Below, piece after piece: positions 23,262 to 32,002 of a DNA stretch of 64,000 nucleotides; the stretch's first letter is position 1, and every line of letters begins with the position of its first letter. This DNA comes from Viola odorata (lineage: Eukaryota > Streptophyta > Magnoliopsida > Malpighiales > Violaceae). The stretch spans positions 82,094,781 to 82,158,780 of the forward strand of contig OY829538.1 of NCBI GenBank assembly GCA_963691705.1, written 5' to 3'. The notes beneath the pieces were generated by a model, which did no database searches, was not told the DNA's origin, and saw only the letters and a program-made list of their open reading frames with translations. A program made the position numbers and the translations under genes.

Positions 23262-24070
23262 TTATTACGCTGCTTATAACATACATATAAATAATAGTTT
23301 ATAACAGAAAAATAATTAAAATTGATAACGTAATTGATGGTATTGTGCAAAAAGGATTTGAAATATTATATAACGAGAGTAACGGTAATGGGAGATCAAA
23401 ATTACAGGTGATATTAATTAATACCATGGGACAAATCATCAAATTAACCAATATTAAACTTTCAAAAAAAAACCAATATTAAGTACTCCCTACGGATTTG
23501 AAAGAATGACGTTTGCCCACGAATTTAAAAGAATGATGTTTTTCGAAGTATATATTTTATGAAAATGACAAATTAATCCTATAATTTCAACCAAGGATTA
23601 GAATAAAACAATATGAAATAAAATAAAATAAAATATTATTATTTTAATTTTTACTACTATTTCAATACAATATTCTTTCAAATTCGGAGGAGTATATATT
23701 AACCCAACCAAAAAAATCTAGCTCAACTTAATTATTGCCTTAGTGGTCCCAAACCTTACCCTTTCTTTGGTCGACGAAACTCAAATCTCAAATCTCATGA
23801 CTAAATTTTTATTTGAATGGATCGATGTACGAAATTCATCGATAGTACTTATTTCTTATAAGTGGACTGGTGAGAATCACCTTTTTTTTATTTGTAATTT
23901 CTTTTAACTTACACATTAAATAAAAGAGAGAAAAAACACATTTAAAAAAATAAAATATTAATTATCACCACAGTGGCTACGACATATGACCTATTTTTAT
24001 TTATTTTTAATTTTATAGAATAATTTGATTCGAATTCTGTTAGACTCTAAGAAATTATTGAATAGACTCA
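23262..24070. repeat. Segmental duplication block B (partner 15847-16720)
   Basis: Upstream flank of the three-domain cyclotide gene, matching the block at 15847-16720 in the same orientation. Shared segments include TAACGTAATTGATGGTATTG and TTAATTATCACCACAGTGG. It ends about 60 bases before a partial Harbinger element. Confidence 0.75.
23486..23692. mobile_element. Stowaway-type MITE, different from that in block A
   Basis: 207 bases between TA dinucleotides (23484-23485 and 23693-23694), ends CTCCCTACGGATTTGAAAGA and, in reverse, CTCCTCCGAATTTGAAAGA. It occupies the position held by another Stowaway element (16023-16200) in the paralogous block. Confidence 0.68.
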
Positions 24071-24129
24071 GGTCTTGAATGATGGCAGTGGAAACTTACA
24101 AACTGCCTTTTAACTCTATTCTTACATTT

Positions 24130-24399
24130 GAGTCTGTTTGACGTTTCGGTTCTAGCTGAAAAAGTTCTGTGGAATAAGTTCTGTTTGAAAATGACCTGTT
24201 GGAAAAGGAGTAAACTGTTTGGTAAATATTTGTTAAAAGTTCTGTGGGGAAACAAGAAGTTATTTATGCTGTTTGGTAAAACAACTTTTAAAACTATGGT
24301 TGGAATGTAAAATGACCATAAAGGACACAATTTCTTTTCCTATTTTAGAATTAATTTGTGTTTATGGGTAGATTGGTGAAATATGTAATGACACATATA
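24130..24399. mobile_element. Harbinger family, partial copy 3
   Basis: Starts near AGTCTGTTTGACG, a decayed version of the family terminus, and shares CTGTTTGGTAAATATTTGTT and AACTATGGTTGGAATGTAAAA with the elements at 6604 and 13958. It is cut off at 24399 by the mariner insertion, and no matching right end is visible beyond 30165. Confidence 0.6.
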
Positions 24400-24732
24400 C
24401 TCCCTCCGGTCGCGTAAGAATGTCGTTTAAGACATTCTTACGCGGTCGTTAATCCATGTCGTTCTCCCTTTCCAAGAATTGTTTTCCCATTTTCTGACCT
24501 TGATGCCCTCGCTCTCTCTCATCTCCATCTCGCGCTGGATGCAAGGCAAATCTGGGAGGGAATCGTTTTCAATTTCGGAGGGAAAGTGAAATTGATTTTG
24601 GGTGGGAAATGGGAAATCCGGGCGTCAATCATTTGCGACCTCCTATATATTGTGAGTATTCCAATTCAAATTCCAGTTTCTTCGTCCCCTCCTTCCAATT
24701 TAGGGTTCTTTACGACTTGGGGAGATTGGGTC

Positions 24733-25140
24733 ATGGAAAGTCTTGGTTTTTTGGAGGATCCTCAGATGGAATCCATAGCTCTGTTTGATGAAAATATGAA
24801 CATGGTAGTTCCTGATTCCATTGGCGATGGTGGAGATGGCAATGATGTTGTTGTTCAGATTGTGGAGGACTCCGGCGACGAGGCAAACGGCAGTATTGAA
24901 GCCATTGTTGATTTCAGGGGTTTGAAGAGGCATTTGCGTACAACACCCTTGAAGGTCATTCATGATTTTGACTTGAACGAGCCATCTGTTGAGGAGAGGT
25001 TGTTGGCAGTGAAGTATAAAGGGGAAAGGGATTTCGACCTCAACAAGCTCCCAATTGATGGTACGTTTACCTTGACTGATCCTACTTGGGATGCATGCTT
25101 CATTGAAATGGTCAGGCTGTTACTTCCCTCTTACTATTGA
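24733..25140 (+). CDS. Mariner passenger ORF A, DLN-motif protein
   Basis: 135 residues from the ATG at 24733; the same frame is open further upstream to an ATG at 24586, so the start is uncertain. The protein is acidic in its first half (SIGDGGDGND, IVEDSGDEAN) and carries two DFDLN motifs in its second half, HDFDLNEPSVEE and RDFDLNKLPIDG, spaced about 25 residues. DLNxxP is the EAR-type repression motif that recruits TOPLESS corepressors in plants. I do not recognise the family. It lies just inside the left end of the mariner and runs opposite to the transposase. It could be an element-encoded accessory protein, a captured host gene fragment, or a chance ORF; the paired motif argues against chance. 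Confidence 0.5.
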   Translation: MESLGFLEDPQMESIALFDENMNMVVPDSIGDGGDGNDVVVQIVEDSGDEANGSIEAIVDFRGLKRHLRTTPLKVIHDFDLNEPSVEERLLAVKYKGERDFDLNKLPIDGTFTLTDPTWDACFIEMVRLLLPSYY

Positions 25141-25431
25141 AGCAGCCATACATGTTGTTAGCTTGCGTTGTTGATGACCGTTAGGTTATGTGGTTGTAAA
25201 TATACATTTTGGGCCTCTGTTCTGGAGGTTGTAAAAAGGAACTTCGTAAATTAGCTCCACAGTGGTGGTTCATTTTGGGATTTTGGGTTGAAGAAGTGAT
25301 GTGCACTTCTCAGAAATTGAGATGAGGACTAATACGTCCATCTCTTCTGTCTGTTTCTTGATAGCCTGATATATGTAAGGAATCATGCGTTTTTGTTGCC
25401 TTGAATTTATTTTGGTTTGAAATTGTGTTTT

Positions 25432-25800
25432 GCCATTCTGTTGTGCTTTGAATGTAGTTAGGCTTGGTAATTCCTTGGATTTCTGTTTGTTTAATTGCTG
25501 GAAATATATTCTCGTTCAGTTTGGTTTGAATTCATGTTGGCTTGGATTTGTTTTGCCATTCTGTTGTGCTTTCAATGTAGTTAGGCTTGGTCATTCCTTG
25601 GATTTCTGTTTGTTTAATTGCTGGAAATCTGTTCTGGTTCAGTTTGGTTTGAATTCTTGTTGGCTTGGATTTGTTTTGCCATTCTGTTGTTCTTTGCATG
25701 TAGTTAGGCTTGGTAATTCCTTGGATTTCTGTTTGTTTAATTGCTGGAAATATATTCTACCTCAATCTGTTTTGAATTCCTTTTGGCTTTGAATTTCTTT
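25432..25800. repeat. Minisatellite, ~123-base unit x 3
   Basis: Three near-identical tandem copies of a unit beginning TGCCATTCTGTTGT (starts at about 25432, 25553 and 25677), inside the mariner. More degenerate TTGGCTT/GGTTTGAAT phrases continue to about 26000. The open frame across it is low-complexity and probably not a gene. Confidence 0.85.
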
Positions 25801-26225
25801 TGCCTTGAATTCCTTTTGGCTTGTGTTTTGTTTTGCCATTCTGTCTTGGTTTGAATGGCAATTAGGGTTGGTAATGAGGGTGGATTTCTGTTTGAGGGAT
25901 TGCTGGAAATATAGTTACTCTGCACGGCTTTGGATGTCAGTTAGTTTGGGGTTTGGATTGCAATTTGGATTTGTCAACGTTTTGCTTTCAATTTATTTAG
26001 GGTGTGGCACTGCCTTAGATTGCATGTAGTCTGGAGATTGCTTTCAACTTTGTTTATTTTTCCTGTGACTGACAAAGTGTAAAATAACAGGGGAATGATC
26101 TTTCAACACAAACACAAGCACAAACTGCATTACTTTTATTTATTCAATTCCAATTACATAGAAGTTGGAATTTTTGGAGCACATACAGGAAGGATCCTTG
26201 GATACATTCGACACAAACCCTAGCC

Positions 26226-26609
26226 CTAATCAGTATCAGAAGCATTAGAGATGGTTGGAATTCCGGCAATGGAATTTCCAAAGTTGTTCAGTTCCTGAGC
26301 AGCAGCCCTCACGCTCGCAACAGCCAGATTGATGACATCTCTCTTCTGCTTCAGATGAGCAAGTGCCAGTGTCAGATTGTTGACCGCCCTCCCATAGGAC
26401 TCCATTATGGTCAGAGCCAGCCCCTCATGCTCCGGGTCTTCCATTACATCATTCATCCTTGCCTGCAAATCCTCAAGTAACTCCTCAAACTCCTGGATAT
26501 CCGCTCTGGTTTGGAGACCCCTATTCTCCATTTGGACTTGGTCTGTCTCCAGGTGGGTTGAGACGACGCCTGAAAGATCTAGGATATCCTGCTTCCTCTC
26601 CCGATCCAT
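26226..26609 (-). CDS. Mariner passenger ORF B, small helical protein
   Basis: 127 residues from MDRERKQDIL (ATG at 26609). The chosen start lies about 115 bases downstream of a TATATATA box; an in-frame ATG at 26648 is less likely. The sequence is acidic and helical with heptad-like leucines (QEFEELLEDLQARMNDVM, RAVNNLTLALAHLKQK), suggesting a coiled coil or helical bundle. No membrane segment and no known motif. Same strand as the transposase, about 1.5 kb beyond its end. I do not recognise it. Its own promoter motif and clean composition suggest a real gene, either an accessory protein of this mariner lineage or a host fragment carried inside it. Confidence 0.5.
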   Translation of the reverse strand: MDRERKQDILDLSGVVSTHLETDQVQMENRGLQTRADIQEFEELLEDLQARMNDVMEDPEHEGLALTIMESYGRAVNNLTLALAHLKQKRDVINLAVASVRAAAQELNNFGNSIAGIPTISNASDTD

Positions 26610-26723
26610 GGTCACACACCTGCACAAAGAGAGAGATGAACAAAGCAAGAGAGATGAGCAGATTAGCAGACAGTGAGGAGGAGTGTAAACTTGTGGTGTA
26701 ATTGGAGAGGCAATTAAGGGTGG

Positions 26724-26731
26724 TATATATA
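26724..26731 (-). promoter_or_regulatory. TATA box of passenger ORF B
   Basis: TATATATA about 115 bases upstream of the preferred ATG of the small helical protein, inside the mariner. Supported by motif and spacing only. Confidence 0.45.
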
Positions 26732-27184
26732 GGAAGTAATTAGGGTTACCAAGGGGTTAGGAAGGGTTAGGTTCAGGTAATAAAGGAAACAATGCAACGG
26801 CAGGGGAAAGGGGTTGGGAATGTAAAAGGGTATTGGGAATCAACAATAAGTTGCCTTGTTGCAGTTGGAAACATCTATTCCCTTTGTGTGTTGCAGTTGC
26901 AATACAATGCAACTTCTCCACGGGTCAAACAAAGTAGTGTCCCTTCAATGCAACTGTTAATGTCAAATGTTTCTATTCAATGTAAACACTGTATGTTTGC
27001 CTATATCTCTTCCTTATGCGTTTTTGTTTTTTATTTACCAATGCATTGTGTTTGCGATTAAATAAACGTTAAGCAATTAATGAAGAAGCAACCCATAATA
27101 GCCAATACTTATACACAATCCAGAGAGGAAGCAAGTAAGAATGTCAGATGCATTACACACAATCAGAATTACCCATGCGTTAAA

Positions 27185-27625
27185 CACACAACAATCCACA
27201 ATCAAATCAAGGAAGGAGATCAGAATTACTCCACATTATACACAAAAACATCCACAATCAAATGAAGGAAGGAAATCAGAAATAGCAACAGATTGCACAC
27301 AAACATCCACAATCAAATGAAGGGAGGGAATCATAAATAGCAACAGATTGCACACAAACATCCACAATCAAATGAAGGGAGGAAATCAGAAATAGCAACA
27401 GATTGCACACAAACATCCACAATCAAATGAAGGGAGGAAATCAGACTTTCAATGCATTATACACACAACCATCCACAATCAAATGAAGGGAAGAAATCAG
27501 ACCTTCAATGCATTATACACACAACCATCCACAATCAAATGAAGGGAAGAAATCAGACTTTCAATGCATTATACACACAACCATCCACAATCAAATGAAG
27601 GGAAGAAATCAGACTGAAAATTACC
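27185..27625. repeat. Minisatellite, ~55-base unit x about 8
   Basis: About eight tandem units containing CATCCACAATCAAATGAAGG, in two variants: the earlier ones end AATAGCAACAGATTGC and the later ones end TTTCAATGCATTAT. It lies between ORF B and the transposase inside the mariner. Similar phrases straggle on to about 27750. Confidence 0.88.
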
Positions 27626-28118
27626 AATGCAACACAAACACAAACATCCACAAGCAAACCACACTGCACACCATTTATGACATCCAATAAATCACAAACA
27701 GATGTAGCCATGCATTACACACAAACATCCACATCCAATAAAGCATACAGTCATTGACAGATTATAACAGCCTGCAATACCCTTCATTCTTCACAATTAT
27801 AGTAATGTAGAGCAACATTAGTTTGCCTAATGACAGTTAGTAATGTGACATCTCTCACCTTCACTAACAGTAGCAAACAGAAGCTTCTATCAAAATGTAC
27901 ACTGACATCTAACTAATTACTTCTATGAGAAGTTAGATTGCTAGAGTGACTTCCAAAAGTAACTATCTACATATCTGAATATGTCCAAAAACTAACCATA
28001 GCCAACAGCCGTCCATTGAAAAAGGCCATCAACCACCCAATTTCCTGCAAAACAAATTACAAAATGACATGTCAATACTTTGTTTCATCAGATTTGTGGA
28101 CTTGCACAAAAGCACATC

Positions 28119-29729
28119 TTACTTACAAGGTAATGGTGGAAGATTTGCTGCGGCAGTTGCTAGCAGAACAGGATCACAGGACAGGGAGGAAGGTAACAAA
28201 CCATGCCTGATCAACTGTTCTTTCTTGAAATGAGGGATTCTATAGGCATTGGATCCCATAACTTTTAAAATTTCTATCATGCATGACTGTAAAGTGATGA
28301 AAATGCTGTTTGCCTTCACCTCTGAGAATTCCAAATAAGCTTTCTTCACTGCTTCCACTAATTGGTTAAGGTTATTTGCACATTTCTTCTCTTGCAATGA
28401 TTGAATAGCTCTAAAGAAACCTAAATCAAGTGCATTTAAATCAGGGGAATTGGGTGGCTGACATAGAAGTGTAATGTTCAACCCTAAACTCTCAACTGCA
28501 GTAAGGAAATCAGCATCATGTTCTTGAATATGTGTTTTAGCATTATCTTGCTGGATGAAAATCTGCTGCAAGAGGCTATCCCTCGGCTATTTGTCCTTAA
28601 TGGCTGGTAATATTTGTTCAATCATATATTCTCTAATAACTTGCCTATCTATCCTTTCAATGGGCTTAACTTCCAATGTTCCAGCAATCCTATTTGCGCT
28701 GGACCTAATAGCAGCTACCTCGTGTACAAGGGGGAACACTCCTATCTTACCATCAAAAGTACAATTCCCATGACTATCAAATCTAGGCCTAGCTACAGCA
28801 GCAAGAAACATAATTTTAGGAATGAAATTGGTACTCTTAATGACTCTTACTGGTTCATCTTCATCAGCCAATAGGTAGTATGTCTGCACCTTCTTTGTGG
28901 TTTGAAACCATTTCTCATCAATGTGGACCACATTGTGCATCTTAGAGAAACTGTTTCCACCTGGAGTAGAGTCTGAATCAATCATTGAAAGGCAGTGACG
29001 AACCCTTTGCATACGGTTTGCCTCTGTTAATGTTGGTTTGATGGTGTTACTGTGCCGCCTCAACTCTCCAGATTTCAACTTCGAAATCAAATAAGTCTTC
29101 GAAACACCCAACTCAGAGGCAAGCGACTTAAGTGTTGTTCTATCCCTTAAAGGGATATCTCTAATCCTTTGGAAGTCAAATTCTACCCTCTTTCTGCCAC
29201 AATTCTTCACTCTCTTCATTGAAACATTGTGGTTATCGGACTCCCTGCCCCTTTTCCACAGCCGCTGGATTGAACGGATATTAACATCAAAAATGTCAGC
29301 AACCTCACTTGTTGTGTGCTTGCGTAGCTTTCCATTCACACTCCTTGTCAGAAGCATATTGTAGGCTGCAATTCTGTCTTCTTCAGAGAGCTCTTTCCTT
29401 TTCAATTTCGCACCTACAATTACCACAACACAAATGAATAGCTCAATCACCAAAGTTTAACAAGTTCAACAATATTGAAAAAGGTGGGAGTAGACTTAAC
29501 TTGGAACCTCAACGTCAGGTGTTGGGTCTTCATCTTCCAAGTTTGGATCTCCATTGCTGTCCTCCACATTTAGGAAAGCTTGGGGCCAACCTTCGTCGTG
29601 ATATACGTCGCCAGCCTCCTCAATTGGAGGGTTATGCGAAACTGGTGAATGATTAATTGGATTTATGTCTGAACTTACAACTGGGTTTAGGGCAAACAAA
29701 TAGATAGGATCGAAATCGTTAGGATCCAT
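28119..29729 (-). pseudogene. Mariner DD39D transposase with one internal stop
   Basis: Two exons on minus, 29729-29501 and 29413-28119, joined across an 87-base GT-AG intron (donor GTTAAGT, acceptor TTGTAG); about 507 codons. Exon 1 is acidic. Exon 2 starts with a helix-turn-helix region (SEEDRIAAYNMLL, TSEVADIFDVNIRSIQRLW) and a second one (TLKSLASELGVSKTYLISKL). The catalytic core has VVHIDEKWF, FIQQDNAKTH and, 39 residues further, the third Asp in SPDLNALDLGFF: the plant mariner DD39D signature. One TAG at 28587-28589 interrupts the frame between the first and second catalytic Asp, in a place where relatives I know have KWP. Otherwise the frame is whole, so inactivation is recent, or the stop is an error. 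Confidence 0.9.
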
Positions 29730-30165
29730 TCCCTTTTACGCTTCACAAATCGAAACAGAAATGTTTCAGCTTTAGAATCGGGGAAGGATATGTGGGAAAT
29801 GGGAAATAGGCAATTGAAGAGGCAATTGGAAAGGGATTTCGCGAAAGAAATGGGGTAAGAGACCATTGTAAACTGATGAAGGAAGTAAGGGGGGAAATCA
29901 AAAAATTTGGACCGGATGAATTCAAAATTTAGGAGGGATTAGTGTTGCGAAATGAAATTGGGTGAAAATTTGGGAGGGAATTGGAGAAGGAATTGGCAAA
30001 TCTCCATCGGTGCTCGCGTTGAAAATGTGAGAGAGCAAGCAGCACTGTAGCTGGTCTTCACGCGGTAGTTGAAGGGCAGGCTGGTAATAGCACGAACAGG
30101 AACAGTTGTTCCTTAAACTGTGTGCCCGGTCGCGAAACGACATTGTTTCGCGACCGGAGGGAGTA

Positions 30166-30612
30166 ATAAATAAGAAACAAAATATTTTCATTTTGGTGAA
30201 ATATGGTTGGATTGCTCACCCGGGGGTCCCTTCACTTATTATTTTCATTTTAGTCAGTCCCTAACGTTTGTTTTTGTTCGATTTGGTCCCACATGTTACC
30301 CCCGTTAGGCACACCAAATCCCTTCTCCGATAACGGGCCAAACGTCCGTTAGTTTTGATTATTTTAATATTAAAATTGAAAAACTGTCACTTTAGTGGGC
30401 CACGTTGTCGGAAAGAATTTTTATTTCTTTTTCTTCTTTTCTTCTCCCTTTTTTCTCCCTTTTTTTTCTCCCTTTCTCTCATAATTAATTTAAATTAACA
30501 AAATTTAAACAAAAAACTTAACAGCCACCTCTGTTTCTCACTCTCCAATATTTTCTATTTTCTCCTTTTATTTCTTAATTCCAATCTTCTTCTTTACGGA
30601 AATTCTTTTTCT
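30166..30612. other. Unassigned stretch, probably transposon-derived
   Basis: Contains GC-rich phrases (CTCACCCGGGGGTCCCTTCAC, GATTTGGTCCCACATGTTACC) that read like a decayed repeat, then pyrimidine-rich sequence (about 30420-30480). No gene seen and no element ends established. Confidence 0.4.
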
Positions 30613-31108
30613 CCTTTTATTTCTTAATTCCAATCTTCTTTTTCACTTCTTTGTTTCTCACTCTCCAATTATTTTCCATTTTCCTTTCCTTCTTTTTAAT
30701 TTTCTTTTTTTCCTTCTTCTTCTTCCCTGCGTAGCTGTGGCAGTTGTAGCAGCCACCAGAACCACCTCCTCCTCCGCCACCGCCGGAGCCACCATACCTG
30801 CCTCCACCGCCTCCTCCAGAAGGATAGTCTCTTGCTATGTGACCAACTCGCCGCAGCTGTCCTTTAATTTCTTAATTCCAATCTTCTTTTTCACTTCTTT
30901 GTTTCTCACTCTCCAATTATTTTCCATTTTCCTTTCCTTCTTTTTAATCTTCTTTTTTTCCTTCTTCTTCTTCCCTGCGTAGCTGTAGCAGTTGTAGCAG
31001 CCACCAGAACCACCTCCTCCTCCGCCACCGCCGGAGCCACCATACCTGCCTCCACCGCCTCCTCCAGAAGGACAGTCTCTTGCTATGTGACCAACTCGCC
31101 GCAGCTGT
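30613..31108. repeat. 248-base tandem duplication
   Basis: 30613-30860 and 30861-31108 are near-identical copies, constant offset 248, each containing a pyrimidine-rich stretch followed by the Gly-rich zinc-knuckle coding remnant. Very few mismatches, so the duplication is recent. Confidence 0.88.
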
Positions 31109-31280
31109 AGCAGCCACCGCTGCCTCCAGATCCGTAGCCTCCACCACCACCACCACCGCGTCCACCACCGCGTCCACCACGGCTCCCACCTCCATAGCCA
31201 CCGCCGCGGGATCCCTGGACAAATTCTCCTTTGGGACCAGTCACATCAATAGCCTTGGTGCGGCCATCGTTGGGTTTATT
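30735..31280 (-). pseudogene. Broken glycine-rich cold-shock/zinc-knuckle protein remnant
   Basis: On minus, the frame reads DGRTKAIDVTGPKGEFVQG, the linker that follows the cold-shock domain in plant GRP2/CSP RNA chaperones, then Gly/Arg-rich GGGYGGGSRGGRGGG repeats and the start of a CCHC knuckle, CYSCGE. A one-base shift then brings in a stop; in the next frame GHIARDC completes the knuckle, followed by more Gly-rich sequence and a degenerate CYNC. The cold-shock domain itself is absent, and sequence upstream (to about 31436) reads as an unrelated N-terminus. The 3' part is duplicated in tandem. I call it a 5'-truncated, frameshifted pseudogene. The absence of introns would fit a retrocopy. 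Confidence 0.75.
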
Positions 31281-31439
31281 ATGTTTGTATATGGTCCAAT
31301 TATGATAAAGTTTTGATCCTTGGTCATGGTTTGTTGATTCTGATATGGGTTTGTTGAAATCGAAGCCTGCACAGACGGAAACAGTTTTTTTGTTGGAACT
31401 GAGAGACGCAAGAAGCACAGGAGCCGAAGCCTGCACAGT

Positions 31440-32002
31440 GGCGGTCTAGATTTCTGTTGGCGTTTTTCTTATGTTTCGTGTCTCTCTTGTTTTGGAAACT
31501 AAGTAAGTAAAAGGCTCATCCTCCCCAACCTTGGAAACAAAACATCTATTAAACCTAATGCATAATGCATTGTAAATGTAAGCTCAAGCTGTGTTCATAT
31601 TTCTACATGTCAGAGGTGGCCTCGTTAGAATTCACTAGCATTAATTGTATCAACTTCAACGAAGACCAGAACAGATATTATCAATTTCAGAATTTGAATT
31701 TGCATAGTTGAACAGCTTGCAACTGACACCTGTTCATTCTTTTTTTCAAGGAAACTATCCCTTCAATGAGACAGACGCCCATACACGGTACACCACACCC
31801 TTTTTAGGTACATCAAGGGCATAGAGCCAAAACTCTAATATACAATATACAAGATGCATCAATTATGATCACACTGTTATAGAGAGAGCTGAAAGCCACT
31901 GTGCTTTCTCTTCTATCAATTCTGGAGATGGAGAATGTTACGAGTCTTGCGTTGCTTAGATCTCAAATCTGCCTGCTTAACAACTCCCGAAATACGAAAT
32001 CA
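31440..32002. other. 3' flank of the pyruvate decarboxylase gene
   Basis: No gene seen. The right part should be the 3' untranslated region of the decarboxylase, which ends at 32003 on the minus strand. Confidence 0.45.

Larger units (their letters stand above)
24400..30163. mobile_element. Near-complete plant mariner-like element, 5.76 kb
   Basis: Inverted ends match at 27 of the first 29 bases (both begin CTCCCTCCGGTCGCG), and the TA target is duplicated (24398-24399 and 30164-30165). Each end also contains its own palindrome: GCGTAAGAATGTC with GACATTCTTACGC at the left, and GGTCGCGAAAC with GTTTCGCGACC at the right. Contents from left to right: an extra ORF on plus (24733-25140), a ~123-base minisatellite, a coiled-coil-like ORF on minus (26609-26226) with its own TATA, a ~55-base minisatellite, and the two-exon transposase on minus (29729-28119). 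This is long for a plant mariner because of the added ORFs and repeats. Confidence 0.92.

Noticed and set aside
25430..25792. 120-codon Cys/Phe-rich open frame
   Set aside because: It is the translation of the 123-base tandem repeat and continues only because the repeat happens to lack stops.
27185..27625. CRISPR-like array of regularly spaced repeats
   Set aside because: Units are contiguous ~55-base minisatellite copies without unique spacers, in a plant transposon.
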